From: HGM11501 sp045123995
Lineage (GTDB): Bacteria > Bacillota > Clostridia > CAKSNL01 > HGM11501
Direction: 5' to 3'
Assembly: GCA_045123995.1 (NCBI GenBank)
Contig: JBGVKY010000006.1
Location: 1 to 58,101, forward strand
Length of the DNA stretch: 58,101 nucleotides
The notes below the pieces were generated by a model. The model was not told where the DNA came from. It ran no database searches and worked only from the letters and a program-made list of their open reading frames with translations. Shown here in pieces: positions 25,979-34,233 of the stretch. Position 1 is the first letter of the stretch. Each line of letters starts with the position of its first letter. The translations under genes and the position numbers were made by a program.

Positions 25979-27091
25979 TCACAATTCGTATACCACTTTC
26001 AATTCTTCCCGTATATTCTTATCCGTAAAAGGTATTATACTTGATAAAACATTTCCTGTTTCAATCGACGGTTCCCTAAGCTCTTTACAAATCCTTTCTG
26101 CAAAAGCGTTACAATCATCCGCATCTACCAAATATCCGTTTATCCCATCTTGTATCAATTCACAGTGGCCACGGTTTTTTGACGCAATTACACTCTTTCC
26201 GCACATCATCGCTTCCATGACATTCAGCGGCAATCCTTCACGAAAGCTACAAGCAACCAGCATCCGGCTTATATTCATATATGAATCAAGCTCTGTTGTA
26301 TATCCCAAAAGTTCAACATGCCCGCTCAGCTTTTTTTCTTTTATCAGTTTTTCAATATTTTCCTTTTCACTGCCGTTGCCCGCAATCAAAAGTTTACATT
26401 CAGGAAATTCTTTCACAACTTTTTCCATGGCACAAATTAAAGTTTTTTGATTTTTATTGGGCAGAAGCTCTCCGACATTCAGTATGAGCTTCGTATCTTC
26501 ACCATATCCTTTTCTGATTTTTATTTCCTTTTTTTCCTCATCACTTAATACAAAATATTTTGAAGAATTTGCTCCCACTCCATGAATATGAAAAACATCA
26601 CAGCAAAATTTATTCTTTGCCAGAGTATAATCCTCCCTGTTTATGGTAATAAGCTTATCCGTTATTCCGGCAAGTATCTTTTCTACGGGATAATAAATGA
26701 GCCAATTTAAGATGGGCGCACCTTTATAAAAATGAAAACCGTGTGCCGTATATATGACCTTTGTTCCTTTTTTTCTCGCTCCCTTTGCCGCCAGACGTGT
26801 AATTACCCCTCCTACCGGAGTATTTGAGTGAACTATATCATAGCCGTTTTCCTCGATTATATTTTTAAGCTTTTTATAAGCTTTTAAATTGTCTGTACTC
26901 TTGGGTGACCGAGAAAACGGCACATCAAAAACCTTGTCCGCAAAATCAAGCTTAAGACCATTTTTTGATGCAAGATTATCTCTTGCCGCCACATGAACTT
27001 CATACCCATTTTCATGAAGTATATCCGCCAAAACCCTATGAAACTGGCATATATGGCTCTGCACAGTAGCTGTTAACAATACTTTCTTCAT
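25979..27091 (-). CDS. Glycosyltransferase, GT4 type, EpsD-like
   Basis: 370 residues, close in pattern to the EpsD-like glycosyltransferases. Landmarks are QSHICQFHRVLADIL near the N-terminus, YDIVHSNTPVGGVITRLAA and TAHGFHFYKGAP in the middle, then LNVGELLPNKNQKTLI, VELLGYTTELDSYM and CSFREGLPLNVMEAMMCGK with the E-x7-E donor site. EpsD-type enzymes often act early, adding the second sugar to the lipid-linked primer, consistent with its position near the priming transferase side of the operon. Confidence 0.9.
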   Translation of the reverse strand: MKKVLLTATVQSHICQFHRVLADILHENGYEVHVAARDNLASKNGLKLDFADKVFDVPFSRSPKSTDNLKAYKKLKNIIEENGYDIVHSNTPVGGVITRLAAKGARKKGTKVIYTAHGFHFYKGAPILNWLIYYPVEKILAGITDKLITINREDYTLAKNKFCCDVFHIHGVGANSSKYFVLSDEEKKEIKIRKGYGEDTKLILNVGELLPNKNQKTLICAMEKVVKEFPECKLLIAGNGSEKENIEKLIKEKKLSGHVELLGYTTELDSYMNISRMLVACSFREGLPLNVMEAMMCGKSVIASKNRGHCELIQDGINGYLVDADDCNAFAERICKELREPSIETGNVLSSIIPFTDKNIREELKVVYEL

Positions 27092-27109
27092 ATAGCATAA
27101 CCTTTCTTG

Positions 27110-28717
27110 CTATTTAATTCTGCGATAGAAAAAGGTACGATAAATATAGTAAATTTTTTCCATCCAGATTCTATAAGAATGAAAATAAAGATTTTTAACA
27201 TCATTTTCCGCTTCCAAAACTTTTTTATTTGCCAACTCCATAACCCATTTATGTACCTGATCTCTCTTCCTCAATTCGTGCGGAAATGATAAAAAAATCT
27301 CTAAAAGTTTTCTATTGTTAAGTGGCATAGTTACACAATGGAACAATTTTTGAGACGAAACAACAGCTGTACCCCATGCCCCCATACGAACCTCCCAATA
27401 AAACAAATCCGTATGTTCATAATTAAATTTTGTAGTAAGCAAATCTGTTTTTCTCATAAAGTCGTAATATACTTTATCGCTCTTTTTCAGTAGAATCGGA
27501 TGCAAGAAATATCTTGTTTGAAAAATACTAAAATGCCTCTCTGTAAGCCTTTTAGGCATTTTCATTTTATATTTACGCTCAAGAAACACTCTTGCAACCT
27601 CAGATGCCCATGATTTCAATTCCACATCATAAGCATTCAGTTTATATAAATAAACATATTTTCTCACTTCATTATCTGCAATGCTTTGAATATAGTTTGT
27701 GTTGTGTTCTATGAGTTTTTTCCAAAAATCAAACTCTTCAATTTCTTCATTGTCTGATGGTATTTCATAAAACGTATGTTTAAGACCTAAAAAATCGCAT
27801 ATATTTTTCGCAGCCTTTGCATCTGTTAATTCAGCGGGTTTGGAATAAAAACTGAAATACGAAAACTTTTCGTATAATCCGTTAGTACACGAAAGTGTAG
27901 TTTTGCTGTCTACGCCTCCTGATAAAGAAATGGCCTTTCTATTCCATTTGCGAGAACAACATTCTATTCCGTTATGTATTATTGAATATATATTTTTTAC
28001 ACCCTCTTTGAATTCGCCTTCGGTTGAATACTCAGGATGAGGCTTAACCGGATAAAAACGCAAAACCTCAAAATCTTCCTGATACTTCAGATATGTGTTT
28101 CCTCCCAAGCGCTTCAGCTCTTTATATGGTGATAAATCTCCAGGCAAATGTCTATTTCCGATATGGTAGCATTTTGAATTTATCAATTTCTCTACAAATG
28201 GATCTATTTTCAAGGAATAAATATCCGCGACAAGTTGAGGATAATCTGTAAAGCAAATATATCCATTTACATCTCCGTAAAAACAAGACTCCATGCCGCA
28301 ACAGTCTTGAAAGATTTTCACACCAGAAGAAGTAAATAAAGCTATAACAAAAATCCCTGTTAATTCGCTTATTTTTTCGCAAAAGTCTGCTTCGCAATTT
28401 TTATATGCATTAATGCAGTCATACAATATTTCCTCTTCTTTAATTTGCATAGTAAACGGGTTATATGCATGTCCAATAAGTGCTATCTTCAAATCATCGC
28501 AAGAAACTGTATAAATTTTCTCATCTCTATGTACATAACAGTTCCAGTTATCTATCTTTATTAAACTCCAATTCCCGTAAAAAGGGTAGTCATCTAACCC
28601 CTCTATATCGTCATCAGTTATCAAATAGCCTCTCTTGAATAAAACCTCACGATAACGAGCATCTTCGTCTAGTTTTTTTTTAATTTCTCTATGATATACT
28701 TTCATTTTCCAAAACAC
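27110..28717 (-). CDS. Asparagine-synthase-like ATP-dependent amidotransferase
   Basis: 535 residues. The C-terminal half has the PP-loop ISLSGGVDSKTTL (SGGVDS 266-271) of the asparagine synthetase ATP-pyrophosphatase domain. The N-terminal half (about 40-225) looks like a class-II glutamine amidotransferase fold (LIGHAYNPF, GIFVIALF, GMESCFYG). The catalytic N-terminal Cys at position 2 is absent, as the protein begins MFWKM. It therefore likely uses free ammonia or another amine and forms an amide by adenylation. In an exopolysaccharide operon such proteins are thought to modify sugar acids or acyl groups. Overlaps the next gene upstream by 16 bases. Confidence 0.82.
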   Translation of the reverse strand: MFWKMKVYHREIKKKLDEDARYREVLFKRGYLITDDDIEGLDDYPFYGNWSLIKIDNWNCYVHRDEKIYTVSCDDLKIALIGHAYNPFTMQIKEEEILYDCINAYKNCEADFCEKISELTGIFVIALFTSSGVKIFQDCCGMESCFYGDVNGYICFTDYPQLVADIYSLKIDPFVEKLINSKCYHIGNRHLPGDLSPYKELKRLGGNTYLKYQEDFEVLRFYPVKPHPEYSTEGEFKEGVKNIYSIIHNGIECCSRKWNRKAISLSGGVDSKTTLSCTNGLYEKFSYFSFYSKPAELTDAKAAKNICDFLGLKHTFYEIPSDNEEIEEFDFWKKLIEHNTNYIQSIADNEVRKYVYLYKLNAYDVELKSWASEVARVFLERKYKMKMPKRLTERHFSIFQTRYFLHPILLKKSDKVYYDFMRKTDLLTTKFNYEHTDLFYWEVRMGAWGTAVVSSQKLFHCVTMPLNNRKLLEIFLSFPHELRKRDQVHKWVMELANKKVLEAENDVKNLYFHSYRIWMEKIYYIYRTFFYRRIK

Positions 28718-29607
28718 TCCTTCAAATTCCTGAAAATCACATCAAATAATCTTTTCGCATTGCCTTCGCCCACAAAAGAATTATGTGGTGTAATTATTAC
28801 GTTTTCCATATTCCAAAGCGGACTTTCTTCAGAAAGCGGTTCTTCCGAAAATACATCAAGTACCGCCCCGGAAAGCTTTTCTGAAAGAGCCTTTTCCAGA
28901 GCTCCCGCATCCACGACTCCGCCCCTTGATATATTTACAAGCGCAGAGCCATTTTTCATAAGTTTAAACATTTTTTCGTCAAACAGATTCTTTGTTTCAT
29001 TAGTCAGAGGCAATGTAAGAACAACTACATCCGAATCAGAAACAACAACCCCTATTTTGTCAAGAGCAAGCATTTCATCATATGCCTCATTGTTATAAGG
29101 CTTAACATCAACGCCTGCAACACGGCATCCGAACGCTTTGAATCTCTTAGCACACTCCGTCCCAACGCTTCCGCATCCTACTATGCATACTTTCTTTCCA
29201 TAAAGTTCCAAAAGTTCCCTGTTTTTCTCCCATTTTTTCTGTTTCTGGTTATCCATAAAAAAACGGCTTTTCTTATATAGCTGTAATACACCGCTTAAAA
29301 CAAACTCTGCCATAGGTATACTGTAAACCCCCCTGGCGTTAAATATCTTAATGTTCCGCTCTTTTATATAGTCCAAAGGCACTCTGTCAAAACCTGCACT
29401 TGTAAGCTGAATATAAGAAAGATTTTTAAATTTTTCAATATCATGGTGCAAAAATAACCCGTTACATACAACCCCTTGGACTTCTTCGTAGGAAAGCGGC
29501 AGATCTTCATTTTCATTTTGCAAGAAAAAAACCTCATGTCCCATTTTTTCCAAAGCATCAAAATTCTCCTTTGCTCCAGACCATGCACCTGTTACAAGTA
29601 ATTTCAT
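28702..29607 (-). CDS. D-isomer-specific 2-hydroxyacid dehydrogenase
   Basis: 301 residues with the two-domain formate/glycerate dehydrogenase fold. The NAD motif is GCGSVG (144-149). The catalytic triad is R228 (NISRGG), E256 (DVFSEEP) and H275 (TPHNS). It would interconvert a 2-keto acid and a D-2-hydroxy acid. It follows an HpcH/HpaI-type aldolase by two bases and precedes the asparagine-synthase-like gene. An aldol cleavage/condensation, keto reduction and amidation sequence can therefore be imagined, perhaps making a hydroxyacyl substituent for the polymer. The substrate is unknown. Confidence 0.87.
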   Translation of the reverse strand: MKLLVTGAWSGAKENFDALEKMGHEVFFLQNENEDLPLSYEEVQGVVCNGLFLHHDIEKFKNLSYIQLTSAGFDRVPLDYIKERNIKIFNARGVYSIPMAEFVLSGVLQLYKKSRFFMDNQKQKKWEKNRELLELYGKKVCIVGCGSVGTECAKRFKAFGCRVAGVDVKPYNNEAYDEMLALDKIGVVVSDSDVVVLTLPLTNETKNLFDEKMFKLMKNGSALVNISRGGVVDAGALEKALSEKLSGAVLDVFSEEPLSEESPLWNMENVIITPHNSFVGEGNAKRLFDVIFRNLKECFGK

Positions 29608-29609
29608 AA

Positions 29610-30443
29610 TTATTCCCCTACTATTTTGAAAACTGCTTCTTTCACCAGTCTCTTATTCTCTTCAAAATCATTTGCATTTTCTAAAGTTTTTTCGTAAGCT
29701 CTTATATCTGCTACTCCTCTGAAAACTTCTGTTATTTCAAAAAGGTCAGTGATTTTGCTTGTATTACAAAAGCTTCTTGACAAAATAACACATGTTGAGC
29801 CAAGTCTTTTATGCTCCTTTAATACCATTTTCCCGGGCAAAAGTCCGCCCTCTAAAGATGCAAGTCCGCCAAAGCCATAAGGAATCCCTTTTTTCTTGAA
29901 TTTTTCAACCAGCGCTTCCACAGTTCCGTCAGAAAGAAGCTGGAACATAAACTTTTTTCCGTAGCCTAAGCTTAAATCGTTAAGTCCTATAAAAACCTCA
30001 TCAATACCTGCCACACTCAATATATCATCAATATTTTCTTTAGCCTCAGGGGTTTCCAGTAACAGCATTGTTCTGCATCTGCCCCCAACAAGACTTATAA
30101 ATTCTCGTACCTCGTTGGCACCCTTGAAATAAGGAAGCATCAAAATCTTTGCTCCGTTTTCTATCGCCTTGTCAATTTCCTCTTTTGAGGATGTGTATTC
30201 GGCAGTCGCTTCATGTATGGGATTTACTCTTACCAAAAGCTCTGCTCTCTTAAGTACCAAAGCCACTTCTTTTACATCCTGTAAGGTGTGACAAGACTGA
30301 ACCGTATCCATTCCGCCCTGTCTTATATCTTTTCCTATGTATTCAAGATCAACAAAAATCCTGTCAACTCCCGCATTTTCAGCAATGAGCGCAACCTTCG
30401 GATTATTGGTTATGTACATCAATTTAATAGACAAAGAAAACAA
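29610..30443 (-). CDS. HpcH/HpaI aldolase-family protein
   Basis: 277 residues, HpcH/HpaI aldolase/citrate-lyase family TIM barrel. Recognisable segments are DRIFVDLEYIGKD, LVRVNPIH, AKILMLPYFKGANEVREFI, the metal-binding LLLETPEAKENIDDI and the FIGLNDLSLGYG strand with its Asp. Members cleave or form C-C bonds next to a 2-keto acid (pyruvate or oxaloacetate enolate) with a divalent metal. Presence inside an exopolysaccharide operon, directly before a 2-hydroxyacid dehydrogenase, points to synthesis of an unusual acidic building block rather than aromatic breakdown. Confidence 0.83.
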   Translation of the reverse strand: MFSLSIKLMYITNNPKVALIAENAGVDRIFVDLEYIGKDIRQGGMDTVQSCHTLQDVKEVALVLKRAELLVRVNPIHEATAEYTSSKEEIDKAIENGAKILMLPYFKGANEVREFISLVGGRCRTMLLLETPEAKENIDDILSVAGIDEVFIGLNDLSLGYGKKFMFQLLSDGTVEALVEKFKKKGIPYGFGGLASLEGGLLPGKMVLKEHKRLGSTCVILSRSFCNTSKITDLFEITEVFRGVADIRAYEKTLENANDFEENKRLVKEAVFKIVGE

Positions 30444-30452
30444 CCCCTACTT

Positions 30453-31109
30453 TTAATTTTTTACACTTTCTTTATCTTCAGTTACCACTGACTCACCGAC
30501 ATTTTCGTTGTCCGAGTTTTTAAGCACTTTAAGCACCGTCATCAATAGGATTTTTAAATCCATTATAAGACTTACGTTTTCGACATACCATACATTAAGT
30601 TCAATTCTCTTATTCCACTCTACCGTCTTTCTTCCATTAACCTGAGCCCATCCCGTAACACCGGGCCTTACCTCAAACATTCTTCTCTGCTCAGAAGTAT
30701 AATCCGAAATTGGCCAGGGATGATAAGTCAAAGGTGGCCTTGGCCCCACAAGGCTCATATCTCCTATAAGCACATTAAAAAGTTGCGGAATTTCATCCAA
30801 GCTGGTTTTTCTTAAAAAATTCCCAACCCTGGTTATTCTGGGATCAGAATTATCAGAATATACTCCTCCGCGCTCTGCATTTACGACCATTGTTCTAAAT
30901 TTATATATGTAAAACTCCTTCGCGTCTTTGCCAAGCCTTTTCTGTTTGAAAACCGCAGGACCCCTGGAATCTGCTTTTATTAATACCGCAATAGCGAACA
31001 TAGGAACCACCAGGACAACTACCCCCACGAACGAAATAACAACATCAAAAAGTCTTTTGAAAAAATTTTTATACACTTTAACTCCCATCCCAAAAACATT
31101 TTTTTGCAC
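30453..31109 (-). CDS. Priming sugar transferase (undecaprenyl-phosphate sugar phosphotransferase)
   Basis: 218 residues of the bacterial sugar transferase (WcaJ/EpsL, polyprenyl-phosphate hexose-1-phosphate transferase) family, short form. One N-terminal membrane hairpin lies at about 22-42. Family signatures are YKFRTMVVNAE, VGNFLRKTSLDEIPQL, GDMSLVGPRPP and RPGVTGWAQVNGR. It starts the repeat unit by placing a sugar phosphate on undecaprenyl phosphate. It is the first gene behind the promoter at 31152-31180. The start is uncertain: a GTG at 31109 (used here) has AGGA about 14 bases upstream, and an ATG at 31088 has no clear ribosome site. Confidence 0.92.
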   Translation of the reverse strand: MQKNVFGMGVKVYKNFFKRLFDVVISFVGVVVLVVPMFAIAVLIKADSRGPAVFKQKRLGKDAKEFYIYKFRTMVVNAERGGVYSDNSDPRITRVGNFLRKTSLDEIPQLFNVLIGDMSLVGPRPPLTYHPWPISDYTSEQRRMFEVRPGVTGWAQVNGRKTVEWNKRIELNVWYVENVSLIMDLKILLMTVLKVLKNSDNENVGESVVTEDKESVKN

Positions 31110-31151
31110 AAAATCACAAAATTCCTACTTATTATTAGTATGCATATTAGT

Positions 31152-31180
31152 AGTATATAACATATCCGCAAAAAAGTCAA
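31152..31180 (-). promoter_or_regulatory. Promoter of the exopolysaccharide operon
   Basis: On the minus strand, TTGACT (31175-31180), a 17-base spacer and TATACT (31152-31157). It is the only strong promoter seen before the 20 or so closely packed genes that end at 9778. The leader has a repeated TACTAATA around an ATGCAT, of unknown meaning. Confidence 0.75.
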
Positions 31181-31294
31181 GGCTATGCCCTGTCAAGTTA
31201 TCCCCCTCTTTACAGAGAAAGAATTAGATTTTGGGCATATTGATTTTTTTGCGTATTTGTGTTAGGATATACAAAACTGATTGGAGCTGATAAC

Positions 31295-32941
31295 ATGAGA
31301 AGAAAATTATATAAACCCATAATAACTGTGCTCTGCCTTTCAATAATCATGTGCACAGCCCAGCTTCATGCATCATCCGAGCAGGTTCTTTTTCTCGACC
31401 TCCCTAGTAACCATTGGGCTTATGGTGATATTATGACATTGGTAGACAAAGAAATCATAACAGGCACCTCCGTTCCCATAAATGGTATAGGATATTATGA
31501 GCCTGAGGGTCAAGTAACTTTAGGTCAATTTCTTGCCCTTGCCACAAGACTCGTTGCGAAGGATAAAATAGTGGACGGAAACTATGCCCACTGGGCAGAG
31601 AAAAACTATAATGCAGCAGTCAGCAAAAATCTGATAAAGGATTCTGATTTCCAAAAAACAGCCGTATCACTGGATGCGTCAATAACAAGAGAAGATATGG
31701 CTTATATCCTTGTAAACATAGTAAAAGCCAATGGTGAAAATCTTACTAAAAAAGCAAACATAGCAAACAACTTAAAGGATTTTAACTCAATATCCAACGA
31801 CAGAAAAGAGGCTGTCTTACTGTGTTATTCAAACGGGCTGATAACCGGAAAGGAAAACGGGAAATTTAAACCTCACGATTTTCTCACCCGCGCTGAAATT
31901 GCAACGGTGTTTTGCCGTGTAATGAACTTTTCAAAGAGGCCAGAGGCGACATTTGAAGAAAACGCAAAAAAAACACCCTCCCACTTCGAAGAATACATTC
32001 ACGGCGACTATAAATATACGTATTCAAACCAGCTTGGCGGATGGAGTGTGTTCGCGATAGACAAGACAAAGTCAACATATGGAGATATTTTAAGCGAAAT
32101 AAAAGGCTTTCCAGTTGTTTCCATGTACAAGACTTTTGAAAATTGTATAAACCTCACATACCCTCCGGCGATTCCTGAAAGTGTTAAAAATTTATATGCA
32201 ACATTTCAGGGATGCACCTCATTGACAGATTTGAGTGACTATACAATTCCCTACGGTGTAGAGGATCTCCATTGTGCATTTAAAGGATGCGAGTCTTTAA
32301 AATATGCTCCAAAAATACCTGACAGCGTAATAAATATGTACGGAGCCTTTATGACTTGCAGAGCCTTGGTTGAAGCTCCGGAACTATCACAAAACACAGA
32401 AAACTTAAGCCATGCTTTTGCAGAGTGTGATTCTCTTGTAATTCCACCAGCCATCACTCCCAAAGTTAAGAATATGTCCTATACTTTCTGGTATTCCAGG
32501 AACATATCTTTTGCACCCGAGCTTCCTGACGGGCTTTTGGATATGTCTTATGCATTTTCTTATACTGCAATCACACAAGCACCTATAATACCGAATACAG
32601 TTGAAAATATGAGAAATGCATTTGCTTCTTGTTCAAAGCTTAACCCATTACCTAAGGAATTTAGGTTTCCCGAGAAAGTTGTAAACATAAAATGTGTTTT
32701 TTCTTATTGTTATAAGATAACTACTGTTCCCGAAATACCCGAAAGCGTCAAAGATATGAGACAGGCCTTTTCGTATTGTACATCGCTGCAAGGCGAAATA
32801 AAAATAAATGCAAACCCCGAAGAATATACAGATTGCTTTGACCGGACAATTAAGCAAATAACCCTTACCGGAGAATCCACAATCCTTGAAGAAATATCAA
32901 AAACAGCAAAATCCGGAAACGTGAGAATAAAACAGCAATAA
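31295..32941 (+). CDS. Secreted SLH-domain protein with leucine-rich-type repeats
   Basis: 548 residues from the ATG at 31295, chosen because GGAG lies eight bases upstream and a clean signal peptide follows (about 1-26, ending LHA); a GTG 12 codons earlier would spoil it. Residues about 30-215 hold three S-layer homology units (FLDLPSNHWAYGDI, YAHWAEKNYNAAV, TRAEIATVFCRVM), which bind secondary cell-wall polymer. From about 275 to 520 are nine or so repeats of about 23 residues with the pattern V-x-N-M-x2-A-F-x2-C, related to BspA/DUF285-type surface repeats. It is a cell-surface protein, probably an adhesin. Confidence 0.87.
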   Translation: MRRKLYKPIITVLCLSIIMCTAQLHASSEQVLFLDLPSNHWAYGDIMTLVDKEIITGTSVPINGIGYYEPEGQVTLGQFLALATRLVAKDKIVDGNYAHWAEKNYNAAVSKNLIKDSDFQKTAVSLDASITREDMAYILVNIVKANGENLTKKANIANNLKDFNSISNDRKEAVLLCYSNGLITGKENGKFKPHDFLTRAEIATVFCRVMNFSKRPEATFEENAKKTPSHFEEYIHGDYKYTYSNQLGGWSVFAIDKTKSTYGDILSEIKGFPVVSMYKTFENCINLTYPPAIPESVKNLYATFQGCTSLTDLSDYTIPYGVEDLHCAFKGCESLKYAPKIPDSVINMYGAFMTCRALVEAPELSQNTENLSHAFAECDSLVIPPAITPKVKNMSYTFWYSRNISFAPELPDGLLDMSYAFSYTAITQAPIIPNTVENMRNAFASCSKLNPLPKEFRFPEKVVNIKCVFSYCYKITTVPEIPESVKDMRQAFSYCTSLQGEIKINANPEEYTDCFDRTIKQITLTGESTILEEISKTAKSGNVRIKQQ

Positions 32942-32980
32942 AATCATCTATAACTTGCAACTTAACAACACCTGAAAATT

Positions 32981-33017
32981 AAAACCCTTCCTCTATTCGA
33001 ACGGAGGAAGGGTTTTT
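32981..33017. terminator. Bidirectional terminator between the SLH gene and the tail-like genes
   Basis: The stem AAAACCCTTCCTC / GAGGAAGGGTTTT, with A- and T-runs at either end, lies between convergent genes and can serve both. Confidence 0.85.
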
Positions 33018-33018
33018 G

Positions 33019-34233
33019 TTATACCAAATAAATATTCCAATTATTTTTAGTATTGGCCAATTCGGTCCACTCGCCTTCTGTAAAAGCATTATTTACTGCT
33101 GTTTCAGAAAGCGTTACCGTAAGCCCCATTTCGGAGCTTGATAAGGCATTTATAATACTTTCAATGCTATCTCTGCTAAGGAGTTTGCTCCAGTGAATAT
33201 CAAAACCATCTTGTCCTATATCTCCTTCAATGGTCAAATTTACCAAAGCTCCGGCATTAAATAAAAAATTCTTATTAAATGGCACAGTTGAATCTACTAT
33301 AAGCTTGTTTATAGTATGAAGTTTGGTCGCCCAAAACGTATAAAGATTCGAAGATGCTACCGTACACTTTCTCATATCCACCGTATCAATAACTTCAACA
33401 GAAGATTGAGCGAAACATTGAGAAAAATTAGTACAATCACTAAAATCAATACCTATTTCTTTAATCATTGCTCCATAATACATTTGCGTCGCATTTGTAG
33501 GTTTAATATCATATTTGGGCTTATAAGTTATATCCGTCCATCCATTACCAGCAAAAGCAAGACTATAATTTGCTCTGTTCCCATACTCCTGGTATATATC
33601 CCAAAATGTATCATATTCCGCTTTTTTCCCTGCTTCAAATCCATCCTCATAGTTGTCCTCTTTTTCTAAAACCTCTCTTAAATCAAAGGTATAAGTTACA
33701 GTTTTATCAGGGAGACAAGGTAAGTAAATATACTCTAACCAGGCATAAGCTTCAGGGGTTGTAAATGTCGCAGCACCACTTCTATCCTTGATGTCAAACG
33801 TACAGACATCAACTTGTCCATAGGAACTAGTAGAATATCTTACTATGACCGTTCCTTCTACATCCTCGTCAGTAATAACTGTTAATTTATACTTTTTATT
33901 ACCATTTTTTATCGGCAAAAATGAAAATACTGTGGGAGACCCGGTCACCTCATCATACATATCATAGCTATGCATCCATATAAAATCCCTATTCTGAGCG
34001 TCAATCGTTACCGTTCCGTCCGCATTAATGGTATAGAGACATTCACCATACGGCGGCACAAGCGATTCTCCTGGCGGTATCACCAAATTATCAGACAATG
34101 AAATGCCGCCACCTTCGATACTTCTTATCTCTCCCGGCATATCAAAAAGAGGAATCAAGTCTGTTTTCCCCGTTTTCTCCCTTATAGCTTCTCCTATGGC
34201 AGATAAAGATGTATCTTTAACTACATATTTCAT
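33019..34233 (-). CDS. Phage-tail-like protein
   Basis: 404 residues. The N-terminus (about 8-38), with AIGEAIREKTGKTDLIPLFD then MPGEI, is a module found at the start of many Clostridia phage and prophage tail/receptor-binding proteins. A glycine-poor beta-rich middle follows. The C-terminal part (about 260-380) has CTNFSQCFAQ and DMRKCTVASSN patterns like the leucine-rich surface repeats of the protein at 31295. No signal peptide. Start overlaps the stop of the collagen-like gene by one base. No other phage structural genes are nearby, so this is a domesticated or stranded tail unit. Confidence 0.72.
   Translation of the reverse strand: MKYVVKDTSLSAIGEAIREKTGKTDLIPLFDMPGEIRSIEGGGISLSDNLVIPPGESLVPPYGECLYTINADGTVTIDAQNRDFIWMHSYDMYDEVTGSPTVFSFLPIKNGNKKYKLTVITDEDVEGTVIVRYSTSSYGQVDVCTFDIKDRSGAATFTTPEAYAWLEYIYLPCLPDKTVTYTFDLREVLEKEDNYEDGFEAGKKAEYDTFWDIYQEYGNRANYSLAFAGNGWTDITYKPKYDIKPTNATQMYYGAMIKEIGIDFSDCTNFSQCFAQSSVEVIDTVDMRKCTVASSNLYTFWATKLHTINKLIVDSTVPFNKNFLFNAGALVNLTIEGDIGQDGFDIHWSKLLSRDSIESIINALSSSEMGLTVTLSETAVNNAFTEGEWTELANTKNNWNIYLV

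Noticed and set aside
31191..31196. Second TTGACA upstream of the exopolysaccharide operon
   Set aside because: No acceptable -10 at 16-18 bases; the TTGACT-17-TATACT pair fits better.
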